Position numbers and translations under genes: made by a program. A stretch of DNA of 64,000 nt. It comes from Bacteroidia bacterium (GTDB lineage: Bacteria > Bacteroidota > Bacteroidia > AKYH767-A > OLB10). The notes beneath the pieces were generated by a model. That model did not search any database and had not been told where the DNA came from. It was given only the letters and a program-made list of their open reading frames with translations. The DNA lies in assembly GCA_016788165.1 (NCBI GenBank), contig JAEUTH010000042.1, positions 186,001-250,000 of the forward strand, read 5' to 3'. Positions 1 through 9,407 of this stretch are shown here, piece by piece; position 1 is the first letter of the stretch, and the number at the start of each line of letters is the position of its first letter.

Positions 1-33
1 CTTTTTTATATATTCAGTTTGTTTTTGTATTAA

Positions 34-1197
34 CTATTTGCCATAGTTTGCAAAAAGTTGTACATCTTTTTCGGTTATATTGTTTTCGCAAAGTATAAGT
101 AAGCGTTCAACCACATTTCGTAATTCGCGAATATTACCAGTCCAATTATTTTTTTGCAATTCGGCAAGCGCTTTATCAGTGAACAATTTTATTGGCATGG
201 AACTTTCTTCACAAATTTCTTTTACAAAATGATTGGCTAAAATAGGTATGTCGCTTTTACGCTCATTAAGCGATGGCACCTGAATTACAATTACGCTTAA
301 GCGATGGTATAAATCTTCACGGAAATTACCATTTTCTATTTCCTTTTTTAAATCTTTATTAGTTGCTGCCAGTACCCTAACATTAACGCTCAATTCTTTT
401 TCGCCTCCAACTCTGGTTATTTTATTTTCTTGTAAAGCGCGTAATACTTTTGCTTGGGCGCTTAAACTCATGTCGCCAATTTCATCTAAAAAAAGTGTGC
501 CTCCATTAGCTTGTTCAAACTTACCCAAACGTTGTTTTATTGCCGATGTAAACGAACCTTTTTCATGGCCAAATAATTCACTCTCTATCAACTCGCTGGG
601 TATAGCCGCACAATTTACTTCTATTAATGGCAATGCAGCTCTATTACTTTTTTCATGAAGCCAACGAGCAACCAACTCTTTACCGGTGCCATTTGCGCCT
701 GTTATCAATACACGTGCATCGGTAGGTGCAACTTTGTCAATCATGGATTTTATTTTCACAATGCCTTCCGATTCGCCAATCATATTGGCCGTACGATATA
801 TTTTGCGTTTCAGCGTTTTTGTTTCAGTTATAAGGTTGCTCCTGTCAAGTGCATTACGCAGGGTAATGAGCATACGGTTAAGGTCGAGCGGTTTGCTTAT
901 ATAATCGAAAGCACCCTTTTTAATTGCCTCAACTGCAGTTTCGATATTACCATGACCCGATATCATAACCATTGGCACATCAGGCATTTTTTCCTGAAAC
1001 TTCTCCAATAATTCCATGCCATCTATCTTAGGCATTTTGATATCGCAAAAAACAATTTCAAACTTTTCCTTTTCAATAATCTTTAAAGCTTCAATGCCAT
1101 CAGCAGCTTCGGTTACTTCATGTTTTTCATATTCTAAAATCTCTTTTAGCGCATGCCTGATAGCTCTTTCATCATCTATTACTAATATTTTTGCCAT
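34..1197 (-). CDS. Sigma54-type response regulator (REC-AAA+) without DNA-binding domain
   Basis: A predicted NtrC-class cytoplasmic response regulator of 387 residues. An N-terminal receiver domain (about 1-120) has the acidic pair D8/D9, phosphoacceptor D52 and the KP motif near 102. An AAA+ sigma54-interaction domain (about 138-380) has Walker A GANGTGKE (167-174), Walker B GGTLFLDEIGDM and the arginine-rich REDLYHR segment. Two things are odd. The sigma54-contacting loop, usually GAFTGA, reads GSFTSA (214-219). The protein also ends right after the AAA+ lid (ending FANYGK), with no Fis-type helix-turn-helix, so it is about 80 residues shorter than NtrC. A longer reading frame begins at 1251, but the ATG at 1197 gives the normal receiver start MAKILVIDDE and is preferred. 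It overlaps the end of the upstream phosphatase gene by 26 bases, so the two are probably co-transcribed. Its sensor kinase is not in the window. Confidence 0.9.
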   Translation of the reverse strand: MAKILVIDDERAIRHALKEILEYEKHEVTEAADGIEALKIIEKEKFEIVFCDIKMPKIDGMELLEKFQEKMPDVPMVMISGHGNIETAVEAIKKGAFDYISKPLDLNRMLITLRNALDRSNLITETKTLKRKIYRTANMIGESEGIVKIKSMIDKVAPTDARVLITGANGTGKELVARWLHEKSNRAALPLIEVNCAAIPSELIESELFGHEKGSFTSAIKQRLGKFEQANGGTLFLDEIGDMSLSAQAKVLRALQENKITRVGGEKELSVNVRVLAATNKDLKKEIENGNFREDLYHRLSVIVIQVPSLNERKSDIPILANHFVKEICEESSMPIKLFTDKALAELQKNNWTGNIRELRNVVERLLILCENNITEKDVQLFANYGK

Positions 1198-2140
1198 GTT
1201 GTGTTGGGTAATTGGGTTGGTGGTGTGTTGTAAAAAAACTGCTATAAACAATGCCTTCTTTTAATGCAAAGGCGGAGCGAATTAAATAACTAAAAGGCCA
1301 TTTTTCCAAAACCAATTTAGTCAATAATGTTGCCATCACAATCATATCTGCTCTGATGGGTATCATACCGGGCATTGTTAACCGTTCGGAAAGGGTACTT
1401 TGCAATAATAATGCATGCAAATTATAATACGCATTAATTTCAAGAAAATTGAAATTGCTATTATCAGAAGTGTTGTTTTGTGCCTGCAGTATATCATTAA
1501 ACGTATCGAATGAACCTGAGGAGCCAATGAGCATTTTGGGTTTATATTGGTTGCACATTACAATTACTGCTGCAATTTCTTCGGCTAAAAAGTTATTTAT
1601 TGCTGTTATCTCTTCCAATGTTATTGGGTCTGATGGTTTAAACTTTTCGAGCAATAAAGCAGCACCTATATCAAAGCTTTTTTTCCAATAAATTTGATTG
1701 TTATCGGCCAAAATAAACTCTGTACTGCCACCACCAATGTCCATTATCAGCGCAATTTGATTTTCGATTTTTACTGCATTTTTAACCCCATGCCAAATAA
1801 ATGTTGCTTCTGTGTCGCCATCAATAATTTCTATTGATATGCCGGTAAGATTAATTACTTGCTGCATAAATTCATTGGCATTGGCAGCCCTGCGTAAAGC
1901 AGCCGTACCAAAAGCGTAAATTTTTGAAACATTAAACTCGTTGCAAATTTGTTTAAATTCAATAATGGCATGTAGGCCGCGTTGTATGGCATCGTTATGC
2001 AATTTATTTGTTGTGATTCCATTTTCGCCCAACTTAACAATGGCTTTTGCTGTTTTTTCCACAACAAATTGCTGCTTATCTAACCTTACAATAAGCAGGT
2101 GAAAAATATTGGTACCTAAATCAATAACCGCTGCAAGCAT
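1172..2140 (-). CDS. Ppx/GppA family phosphatase
   Basis: A 322-residue member of the exopolyphosphatase / guanosine pentaphosphate phosphatase family (ASKHA fold), expected to hydrolyse polyphosphate or pppGpp in the cytoplasm. The N-terminal phosphate-binding motif AAVIDLGTNIFHLLIV and the second motif IMDIGGGSTEFIL (about residue 140) are clear. The length matches the short two-domain form without the C-terminal HD domain of E. coli Ppx. The ATG at 2140 is chosen because the extra upstream residues do not look like the family; the glycine-rich motif then begins three residues in. The 3' end overlaps the start of the sigma54-type regulator by 26 bases, which suggests translational coupling. 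The substrate cannot be decided from sequence. Confidence 0.9.
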   Translation of the reverse strand: MLAAVIDLGTNIFHLLIVRLDKQQFVVEKTAKAIVKLGENGITTNKLHNDAIQRGLHAIIEFKQICNEFNVSKIYAFGTAALRRAANANEFMQQVINLTGISIEIIDGDTEATFIWHGVKNAVKIENQIALIMDIGGGSTEFILADNNQIYWKKSFDIGAALLLEKFKPSDPITLEEITAINNFLAEEIAAVIVMCNQYKPKMLIGSSGSFDTFNDILQAQNNTSDNSNFNFLEINAYYNLHALLLQSTLSERLTMPGMIPIRADMIVMATLLTKLVLEKWPFSYLIRSAFALKEGIVYSSFFTTHHQPNYPTQHGKNISNR

Positions 2141-2328
2141 GATAACATTCGAAATTAGAACTTTGTAAAACCTGATAATGCAACAAGTTGGCTTGGGTTG
2201 CATGTTGCTTTGCAATGAAAGCATATAAAACTAAATTCAGGTTTTCGAATAATCAAATACTTTTAATTTATTGGTAAAATATGCCTTGTATAAATCCATC
2301 AAATTAAGGAAGCATTGTATATTGTGCG

Positions 2329-5300
2329 ATGTTGCATTTTTTAAAATTGCTTAAAAGCTATGTTGCTTTAAATGTTTGTTTATTCATAAGCATTAGTGTT
2401 TTTAGTATTACTGCATTTGCACAACCCAAATTAGTTACATTCACATTTTATGGTAATGCGCAAGGTATGCTTGCCGAAAACATAAATGCATTTGTGCAGG
2501 ATGATAAAGGTTTTATGTGGATTGGCAGCAGTGATGGTTTGCTCAAATTTGATGGCCGAACTTTTAAACTTTATAGGAAAAATGACAACAAAAATGCAAT
2601 ACCCGGTAACAGTGTAAAATCACTGGTTTTATTAAACAGCAAACTTTGGATTGCAACAAATGAAGGGCTGTGCACCTATCAAGATGATCGTTTTTTTACC
2701 ATTCCCAATTTAAATAAAATAAACTTCAATGCATTAAACACTATGGCGGCATCGGCTGATGGTTTTATGTATTTGGCTTTTGATAAAGACAGGCTTTTAA
2801 AATTTGATACTAAATCCAAACAACCTGTATTTTCAATTATAAGCAATAAAATTTTAACTACGTATGCATTATATCCGTTGGATAAAAATCATTTAATAAC
2901 CGGGCACATTGGCACATCAATTTTATGTTATGTAGATAATAAAAAAGTAGCTACACGCCTTGGCTACCAAAAGGAGCAATTTAAATTCGGCTACACCATA
3001 ACAGCAATTGCACGCGATAATAAAAACCAATATTGGTGTGGTGCATGGGATAATGGCTTGCATTGTTTCAATACAAATTTAACGCATAAGGAATCGTTTG
3101 TTTTTAACAACATGCCGGGCTATAATTCGATAAGCGATGAGATTACTTGCCTTGCTTTTATTAATGACAGTTGCCTTTGGTTTGGTACTAAAAACAATGG
3201 CCTTTTCGAATTTAACACCTATAGTAAAACACTGCATCCCATACAAGCCCAACATGAATTACCACAACGTATTAATACCATTTACGTTGATAAATTGAAA
3301 CGAATTTGGATAGGCACACCTTCGGGCCTGGCATTATACGACCCGCATCAAACCCAAATTGAAAGGTTTAAGCTGACTACTGGCCAAGGCAAAAAATTAA
3401 TGGCCAATTGTTTTATCCGATACAATGATACGGTGCTGCTAATTGGTACACAATCAGGCATTGTAGTAAATACACCTACCAAACAATATCTGCAACCACT
3501 TACTCATCGTGCACAAAACCAAGCGGTATTCAGCATGGCTTTCGACTTTAAAAACCGACTGATTGTAGGCACCAATCAAACTATTTTGCGCATGCACTCG
3601 TGGATGCAGTTTGACACCTTGCGTGGCAGCACACCTGACATGATGCAGCAAATGGTTTCGACACGGGTTTCTACTATTGATAATATTGAAGCAAAATACC
3701 CTTTAATAATCAGCAATTTTTATGGGCACTTTTTGGTTTTAATTGATAGTAATTTTGAAGCCAACTATATGGTGCTTTTACATGGCAATCAAATTGAAAA
3801 CCTGGTTTATAAAGTGTTGGTTGACAAAAATCAAAATATTTGGTGTGCCGGTGCAACTTATGGATTGCACAGTATCAACAAAATAGAAAAACATGAAGTT
3901 GATCTCCCACCCAAATTATTTGGTGCTTTGTTAGGCAGCTATAACCCATTTCATCTTAATACAAACGATTTATCATTTGATAAACACGCCTATTTATTTG
4001 CGCCCGGCAAACCCTATATACTTTACAATGCAGACCAGCAATATAATGTGCTTGACATTTTGCCATTTAGCGATAGCACATATATTGTTTCCATAATGGG
4101 CAATGGGTTACATTACTTTAATCCAAATACAGCTAAACATTATACATCCATCAAATCTGATCAAAAAACATTCAGAGGCCTGCAGTTGGATGCAAACCAT
4201 AATATATGGGCAATAAGTGGCAATTATTTAGTGCGATACAATACAACTAAAAAAACCTGGCTACACATTGATGTTAATGATGGATTGCCGGCATCGGGTT
4301 TAAACAACACCATGTATAACGATAAACTGTTTTTTTATGCCGGAGGTATGGGTTACTATATTAAATTTAATCCCTTGTCTATCGACTCTTCACTAACACG
4401 GCAGCCACTATACCTTTCGGGTTTACAACTTAACAACATCATTGCCGATAGTTTACTTTATGACAAAGAACCACACATCAGCCAAAAATTTAACAGCATC
4501 AATTTTCAATATGCCTATCTGGAATTTACAAACCCAAAAGCCATAAACTATCGCTACAAATTAGAAGGATTAAATCAGGAATGGATAAATGCTGGCAACG
4601 AAAATCATGTGGTGTTTAGCAATTTAGGATCGGGTAATTATCAATTTAAAGTAGCTGCTTATTATAAAGACAATGAAACCATGTTGGCGCAAGCAAGCTA
4701 TAGTTTTTATATAGAGCCCTTTTGGTATAACACGTGGTGGTTTAAAATATCAATTGCATGCTTGTTGGTTTTATCAGGATATGGCATATACCGATACCGC
4801 CTCAGTCAATTGCATAAATTTTATAATATCAGAAATAACATAGCACGCAATTTACATGATGAAGTAGGGGCTTCGTTATCCAGTATCTTAATTGGAAGCC
4901 AACTTATTAAGCGTATTACCCCCCCCGATGCATTGCAACACCATACCATAATTGATTCGATAAATAAAGCATCATCACAAAGCATAAGCAATATGAGTGA
5001 TATCGTTTGGAGTTTAAACCCAAGCAATGATACCGGAGAAAAAATGCGCATTAAAATGCAGGAAGTATTATTTCAATTGTTGGAACAACAAAATGTATTG
5101 GTACATTTTAACTGCACGGCTGCCTTTGATGCATTGCAAATAAATATGGACGTTAGGCGCAACTTATTTTTAATTTTTAAAGAGTGCATTCATAACATAG
5201 CAAAATATGCCAAAGCAAACCGGGTAGTTATCAATATTGACATTGTATCAACACAACTTATTTTTATAATAGAAGATGATGGCATTGGTTTTGACGCCAG

Positions 5301-5436
5301 CCTCGAAACCACCGGCAACGGCATTCAAAACATGCATATCCGTGCGCAACAAATGCAAAGCTTTTTAAACATTGAATCGCATTCAGGTAGCGGAACCAAA
5401 ATCTATTTAAAAGTTCCTTTCACGAATATTCGTTAA
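2329..5436 (+). CDS. Two-component sensor histidine kinase, reg_prop/Y_Y_Y type
   Basis: A 1035-residue membrane sensor. A signal peptide (1-31, ending AFA-QP) is followed by a long periplasmic part of two-component-regulator propeller repeats (for example GFMWIGSSDGLLKFDG near 62 and KRIWIGTPSGLALYDP near 330). A Y_Y_Y domain (about 725-800) follows, then one membrane helix (about 803-828), a HisKA_3-type dimerisation helix with NLHDEVGASLSSI (His 843) and a HATPase domain with the N-box NIAKYAKA and G-box DDGIGFD. The fold resembles the sensing half of Bacteroidota hybrid two-component systems, but there is no fused receiver or AraC domain. The LuxR-type regulator 46 bases downstream is the obvious partner. 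A run of eight C at 4919-4926 falls just after the H-box and is unusual in this AT-rich gene. Confidence 0.93.
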   Translation: MLHFLKLLKSYVALNVCLFISISVFSITAFAQPKLVTFTFYGNAQGMLAENINAFVQDDKGFMWIGSSDGLLKFDGRTFKLYRKNDNKNAIPGNSVKSLVLLNSKLWIATNEGLCTYQDDRFFTIPNLNKINFNALNTMAASADGFMYLAFDKDRLLKFDTKSKQPVFSIISNKILTTYALYPLDKNHLITGHIGTSILCYVDNKKVATRLGYQKEQFKFGYTITAIARDNKNQYWCGAWDNGLHCFNTNLTHKESFVFNNMPGYNSISDEITCLAFINDSCLWFGTKNNGLFEFNTYSKTLHPIQAQHELPQRINTIYVDKLKRIWIGTPSGLALYDPHQTQIERFKLTTGQGKKLMANCFIRYNDTVLLIGTQSGIVVNTPTKQYLQPLTHRAQNQAVFSMAFDFKNRLIVGTNQTILRMHSWMQFDTLRGSTPDMMQQMVSTRVSTIDNIEAKYPLIISNFYGHFLVLIDSNFEANYMVLLHGNQIENLVYKVLVDKNQNIWCAGATYGLHSINKIEKHEVDLPPKLFGALLGSYNPFHLNTNDLSFDKHAYLFAPGKPYILYNADQQYNVLDILPFSDSTYIVSIMGNGLHYFNPNTAKHYTSIKSDQKTFRGLQLDANHNIWAISGNYLVRYNTTKKTWLHIDVNDGLPASGLNNTMYNDKLFFYAGGMGYYIKFNPLSIDSSLTRQPLYLSGLQLNNIIADSLLYDKEPHISQKFNSINFQYAYLEFTNPKAINYRYKLEGLNQEWINAGNENHVVFSNLGSGNYQFKVAAYYKDNETMLAQASYSFYIEPFWYNTWWFKISIACLLVLSGYGIYRYRLSQLHKFYNIRNNIARNLHDEVGASLSSILIGSQLIKRITPPDALQHHTIIDSINKASSQSISNMSDIVWSLNPSNDTGEKMRIKMQEVLFQLLEQQNVLVHFNCTAAFDALQINMDVRRNLFLIFKECIHNIAKYAKANRVVINIDIVSTQLIFIIEDDGIGFDASLETTGNGIQNMHIRAQQMQSFLNIESHSGSGTKIYLKVPFTNIR

Positions 5437-5457
5437 TGCACTTTAGTAAGCCAAAGT

Positions 5458-5465
5458 TAAGTTTG
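5458..5465 (+). promoter_or_regulatory. Possible -7 box for the LuxR-type regulator
   Basis: TAAGTTTG matches the Bacteroidota -7 consensus TAnnTTTG, and a start point just downstream would leave a short leader before the ATG at 5483. No clear -33 TTTG was found at the right spacing. It may allow the regulator to be made separately from the kinase. A match by chance is possible in AT-rich DNA. Confidence 0.33.
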
Positions 5466-5482
5466 CACTATAATATACTACC

Positions 5483-6130
5483 ATGCAACCGATTCAAGTA
5501 TTGATTTTTGACGACCATGCCGAAATGCGAAAAATGTATGCATTAATGTTGTCAACTGAAACGGACATGATTTGCATAGGCGCGTATTCAAATTGCATGG
5601 ATGCCGTAAAGCAAGTTGATAAACACAAGCCCGATGTTATTTTAATGGATATTGAAATGCCGGGTAAATCGGGCATTGATGCCGTTAAAGAAATTAAAAC
5701 TGCATACCCCGATATGAAAATTATTATGCAAACCATTTTTAGTGATGACGATAAAATTTTTAATTCGATATGTAATGGCGCCTCTGGCTATATTTTAAAA
5801 AACAGCCCCTTATCCGACTTTACCAATGCCATCAGGCAGGTTTGTAATGGTGGAGCGCCTATGAGCCCGGGCATTGCATTACGTGTAATAGAACGGTTCA
5901 GAAAAGAAGTGAAGCCTGTAAACTTACCCGAAACCCAATTTAATTTAACTGATAAGGAATTAGAAATTTTAAATCTGCTCGTTTCAGGTCTTAGTTATAA
6001 ACTAATTGCCGATAAAATTAATAAGAGCTACCATACTGTTGATTCGCATATCCGAAAAATATATGAAAAATTACATGTGCGCTCAGCAACCGAAGCAGTG
6101 CGCAAAGCTATCGACCACCGAATTTTATAA
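5483..6130 (+). CDS. NarL/LuxR-family response regulator
   Basis: A 215-residue DNA-binding response regulator. The receiver domain (about 1-125) has acidic residues D10/D11, phosphoacceptor D56 (LMDIEMPG), conserved T84 and K106. The C-terminal LuxR-type helix-turn-helix (about 150-212) contains LTDKELEILNLLVSGLSYK and the recognition segment KSYHTVDSHIRKIYEKL. It lies 46 bases after the HisKA_3 kinase gene, and HisKA_3 kinases normally pair with this regulator class, so the two very probably form one system. The targets are unknown. The next gene downstream, which encodes a secreted PPC-repeat protein, is a candidate by position only. Confidence 0.94.
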   Translation: MQPIQVLIFDDHAEMRKMYALMLSTETDMICIGAYSNCMDAVKQVDKHKPDVILMDIEMPGKSGIDAVKEIKTAYPDMKIIMQTIFSDDDKIFNSICNGASGYILKNSPLSDFTNAIRQVCNGGAPMSPGIALRVIERFRKEVKPVNLPETQFNLTDKELEILNLLVSGLSYKLIADKINKSYHTVDSHIRKIYEKLHVRSATEAVRKAIDHRIL

Positions 6131-6221
6131 TTACACGTAATTTCGTGATTGTAATAAAATAAACTGACTCTATTTTTACCAACTTAAACTTAAATTGGCT
6201 CAAATACATCCAAATGCTTTA

Positions 6222-6229
6222 TATGTTTG
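6222..6229 (+). promoter_or_regulatory. Possible -7 box for the PPC-repeat protein gene
   Basis: TATGTTTG matches TAnnTTTG, about 55 bases before the ATG at 6285. The nearest upstream TTG (6195-6197) is 24 bases away, slightly longer than the usual spacing. The 150-base gap otherwise shows nothing clear. Confidence 0.33.
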
Positions 6230-6284
6230 TTTAATCACCCTGTTACAATATAATATAAATACCATACCTTAAAAACATTCAATC

Positions 6285-9200
6285 ATGAGAAAAAATTTTT
6301 TACTAAAAACCATTTACACACTAATGCTTATTACAGGCATAAGTATAAATGCATGGGCCGTAGCCGAATCCGAACCTAATAATACACGCAACACGGCCGA
6401 TGCTATTACTATTGGCGCAACCGGCACAGGTACTGCCGGCATACCGCAAGAAGAAGACTGGTGGACCGTAACTACAACCGGCAACGGGCAACTTAGTGTT
6501 AGTTATACGGCAACTAATGGATTGTATGTCTATTGCACGGTATATGACAATGATGGTATTACTGTTTTAGGCACTAATTACAGTGCTGGTACAAATGCTG
6601 TTAATATTGATGGCTTAGCAGCAGGTACGTATTACATTAGGTTTCACGCTTTTTACAATAACCAGGCACCTACTTACAGTTTTACGCCTACTTATACAGC
6701 ACCTGCCCAGGCTGAAGATGTGGAGCCAAATGGTACTCGAAATCAAGCTAAAGTACTAAACCTGAATGGCAGTAAAACCGGACACGTTGATTACTATTAT
6801 AACCACTATCGCGATACATTAGATTGGTTTAAAGTTACCACCACACAAAATGGCCGTTTATCAATAACTTTAACTTCTCATAACGGACAAAACGTTTTTG
6901 CCGAGTTGTTCGACAACAACGGTACTACTTATTTAAATGGTGGTTATACAGCCGGTAATGGCACCTGGCATACCGATGGTTTGGCTAAAGGTACTTATTA
7001 CATACGCATCAGAACATACTATAACAATGGCTATGTACCTTATACCATCAGCAATACGTTTTTAAATGCGCCCGTTGCCGAAGACGTTGAGTTTAATGAT
7101 GTTTATACCACGGCAGTTACTGCGCCATTAAATGATACTTTAACCGGCCATGTAAACTATTACTACAACCAATACCGCGATACATTAGATTGGTATAAAA
7201 TAACTACCACGCTTGAAGGCAAGGTAACATTTTACATTCAGTCAATGAATGGCCAAAATGTTTTTATGCAGTTATTTGATGGCAATGGCACTACCTTTTT
7301 GGGTGGCAGCTATACTTCAAGTAATGCTACATTTAATGTAGATGGATTGGCTGCCGGTACTTATTACTTCCGTATAAAAACCTATTATAACTCTGAATAT
7401 GTGCCTTACCGTTTCAGCGTTAAATTAACTACACCAACTTATTTAATAGATACCGAACCAAATGGTACAAAAGCTACAGCTAAAAACATTACTAAAAACG
7501 ATAGTATTACCGGCCATATAGGTTATTATTACAACAACCTGCGCGATACATTTGATTATCGTAAACTTACTATTACCGAATATGGTTCACTAACATTTAA
7601 AGTATATAGCGGTAATGGTCAAAATGTGTATGCCCAATTGTTTGATGCCGATGGCACTACTTATTTGGCAGGCAGTTACACATCTTCAACCGCCCAATGG
7701 ACCCGAAACGATATGGCACCGGGTACCTATTACCTGCGCATTCATACTTATTATGTAAATTCCGAATTTGTACCTTATTCTTTAAAGCTAACTTTTACTC
7801 CGGTTGTAGCAACCGATTTAGAGCCCAATGCAACCATGGCCACGGCAACAACTTTAAATGTAAACACGCCCACCAATGGTTGTTTTGGATACTATAATAA
7901 TGGCGTACGCGATACCAACGACTGGTTTAAAGTAACCATGCCCGAAGACGGTAAAGCCATTTTTAGTTTAGGATATGCAGTAGCAGTTACAGGTAATTAT
8001 TTTTTAGAAGTGTATGATGCTCAGGGTGTAATCCGGCATTCACAATATGCATCGGGAGCTACTTTAACCTTTACCAAAGCCGACATCAGAAAAGGTACTT
8101 ATTATGTGCGTGTACATGGTTATTACAATCACGAATACTCGCAATATCTATTAAACGTAACCTTTACCAGTACCAACCCAACCGATGCCGAAACCAACAA
8201 TACAGCATCAACTGCCAAACACATTGCCGGTTATGCAGTACGTAATGGCAATATTGGTTACAATGCTTTTGGTACCGCTACAGATACAGTAGATTGGCAC
8301 CGTATGGGACATTGGGGTGTTGGGCCTATGAATTTAATTATTAAAAAAGTGGCCAACCCCGATGGTGTTATGCCAAGCATTAACTTTAAATTGTATGGCG
8401 ATACTACGGCTGCACCATTATACAATTTCGACTTAACTGCCGACTCAACCAACGTAAGTTACACCTTAGCCAAAAAAGTATATTACATAAAACTTACTAA
8501 ATTAGGTGTTACTTATGGCGGCTATAATATTACAGCCAACTACCGCGATACCTGCAGTTTGGTAATTGCCGTTACCACACACATACCCGACTCAGGTTGT
8601 AACCGTGGTACATTGGTATATGATATTACACGCGGTGTAGGCCCTTATGTAGTACAACTTTATAAAGACGGTGTTGCTTCGGGCGCGCCAATTAATACAA
8701 GCGGTACAGCAACTTATAACAATGTAGATGGTGGTGTTTATTACATTACTGCACGCAGCAGCCAAGCCGTTGATTGCGATAAAGCTTCGAGTATTCGTGC
8801 TATTGCCGGTACACCTTTAGGCATTCAGAAACTTCAAATCACAAGCACTACTGCTGTTTTACGTTGGACTGCCCAACCATGTGTTGATGGTTTTATAATG
8901 GCTTATCGCATACCACCATCATTGGTGTTTACGTTTGACACTGTACCTGCAGGCAAATACCGCGACACCATTTTTAACTTAACACCGGGTACACGCTACC
9001 GTTGCAAAATTGCTTCATTTGTTACGTATGATGGCACTACGTATGTGGGTAACTACTCCGATTTGTTTAGCATTATTACACCATTGCGCCAAGGCGATGA
9101 GATGATTGCCGAAAACGAAAACCTGTTGGTATATCCCAATCCGGCTAACGATGTAATTCAGGTAGCCTTGCCAACCGATAATGGTACTTTACAAATTGCC

Positions 9201-9347
9201 AATATGATGGGTCAAGTAGTTAAATCGGTTGCAGTTTCAACTACGTTTAACACGCAGGTTAGCGTTTACGATTTACCCAAAGGCGTTTACCTGATGCAGT
9301 ACATTTCGAATAATAAATCATACACAACCCGGTTTATTAAAGAGTAA
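6285..9347 (+). CDS. Secreted protein with six PPC-like domains and T9SS sorting domain
   Basis: A 1020-residue predicted surface protein. The signal peptide (1-25, ending AWA) is followed by six tandem domains of about 115-120 residues resembling bacterial pre-peptidase C-terminal (PPC) domains. Each opens with an E-x-N-x-T motif (for example VEPNGTRNQA, TEPNGTKATA) and ends with a GTYYIRIRTYY-like strand. Copies 2-4 are the most alike and share TGHVDYYYN...RDTLDW. A cysteine-containing domain (about 760-845), a fibronectin III-like domain (about 847-930) and a T9SS type A sorting domain starting VYPNPANDV follow. PPC domains usually accompany secreted peptidases, but no peptidase domain is present, so this is probably a structural or binding protein. 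A strong terminator follows at 9367-9407. Confidence 0.9.
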   Translation: MRKNFLLKTIYTLMLITGISINAWAVAESEPNNTRNTADAITIGATGTGTAGIPQEEDWWTVTTTGNGQLSVSYTATNGLYVYCTVYDNDGITVLGTNYSAGTNAVNIDGLAAGTYYIRFHAFYNNQAPTYSFTPTYTAPAQAEDVEPNGTRNQAKVLNLNGSKTGHVDYYYNHYRDTLDWFKVTTTQNGRLSITLTSHNGQNVFAELFDNNGTTYLNGGYTAGNGTWHTDGLAKGTYYIRIRTYYNNGYVPYTISNTFLNAPVAEDVEFNDVYTTAVTAPLNDTLTGHVNYYYNQYRDTLDWYKITTTLEGKVTFYIQSMNGQNVFMQLFDGNGTTFLGGSYTSSNATFNVDGLAAGTYYFRIKTYYNSEYVPYRFSVKLTTPTYLIDTEPNGTKATAKNITKNDSITGHIGYYYNNLRDTFDYRKLTITEYGSLTFKVYSGNGQNVYAQLFDADGTTYLAGSYTSSTAQWTRNDMAPGTYYLRIHTYYVNSEFVPYSLKLTFTPVVATDLEPNATMATATTLNVNTPTNGCFGYYNNGVRDTNDWFKVTMPEDGKAIFSLGYAVAVTGNYFLEVYDAQGVIRHSQYASGATLTFTKADIRKGTYYVRVHGYYNHEYSQYLLNVTFTSTNPTDAETNNTASTAKHIAGYAVRNGNIGYNAFGTATDTVDWHRMGHWGVGPMNLIIKKVANPDGVMPSINFKLYGDTTAAPLYNFDLTADSTNVSYTLAKKVYYIKLTKLGVTYGGYNITANYRDTCSLVIAVTTHIPDSGCNRGTLVYDITRGVGPYVVQLYKDGVASGAPINTSGTATYNNVDGGVYYITARSSQAVDCDKASSIRAIAGTPLGIQKLQITSTTAVLRWTAQPCVDGFIMAYRIPPSLVFTFDTVPAGKYRDTIFNLTPGTRYRCKIASFVTYDGTTYVGNYSDLFSIITPLRQGDEMIAENENLLVYPNPANDVIQVALPTDNGTLQIANMMGQVVKSVAVSTTFNTQVSVYDLPKGVYLMQYISNNKSYTTRFIKE

Positions 9348-9366
9348 GTTTTATTAAACCGATATT

Positions 9367-9407
9367 AAAAAAAGCAGCGCTACAATAATTGTGGCGCTGC
9401 TTTTTTT
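9367..9407. terminator. Bidirectional intrinsic terminator
   Basis: A perfect 14-bp stem pairs A7GCAGCGC (9367-9380) with GCGCTGCT7 (9394-9407). It is extended inward by a T-G wobble and ACAA/TTGT, leaving a 3-base loop. It has a T-run on both strands and lies between convergent genes. The T-run overlaps the TAA stop of the minus-strand glycosyltransferase (9406-9408). Confidence 0.92.

Noticed and set aside
655-1011. Long plus-strand open frame opposite the sigma54-type regulator
   Set aside because: It is a shadow of the minus-strand gene; its translation has no domain and the opposite strand encodes an unambiguous regulator.
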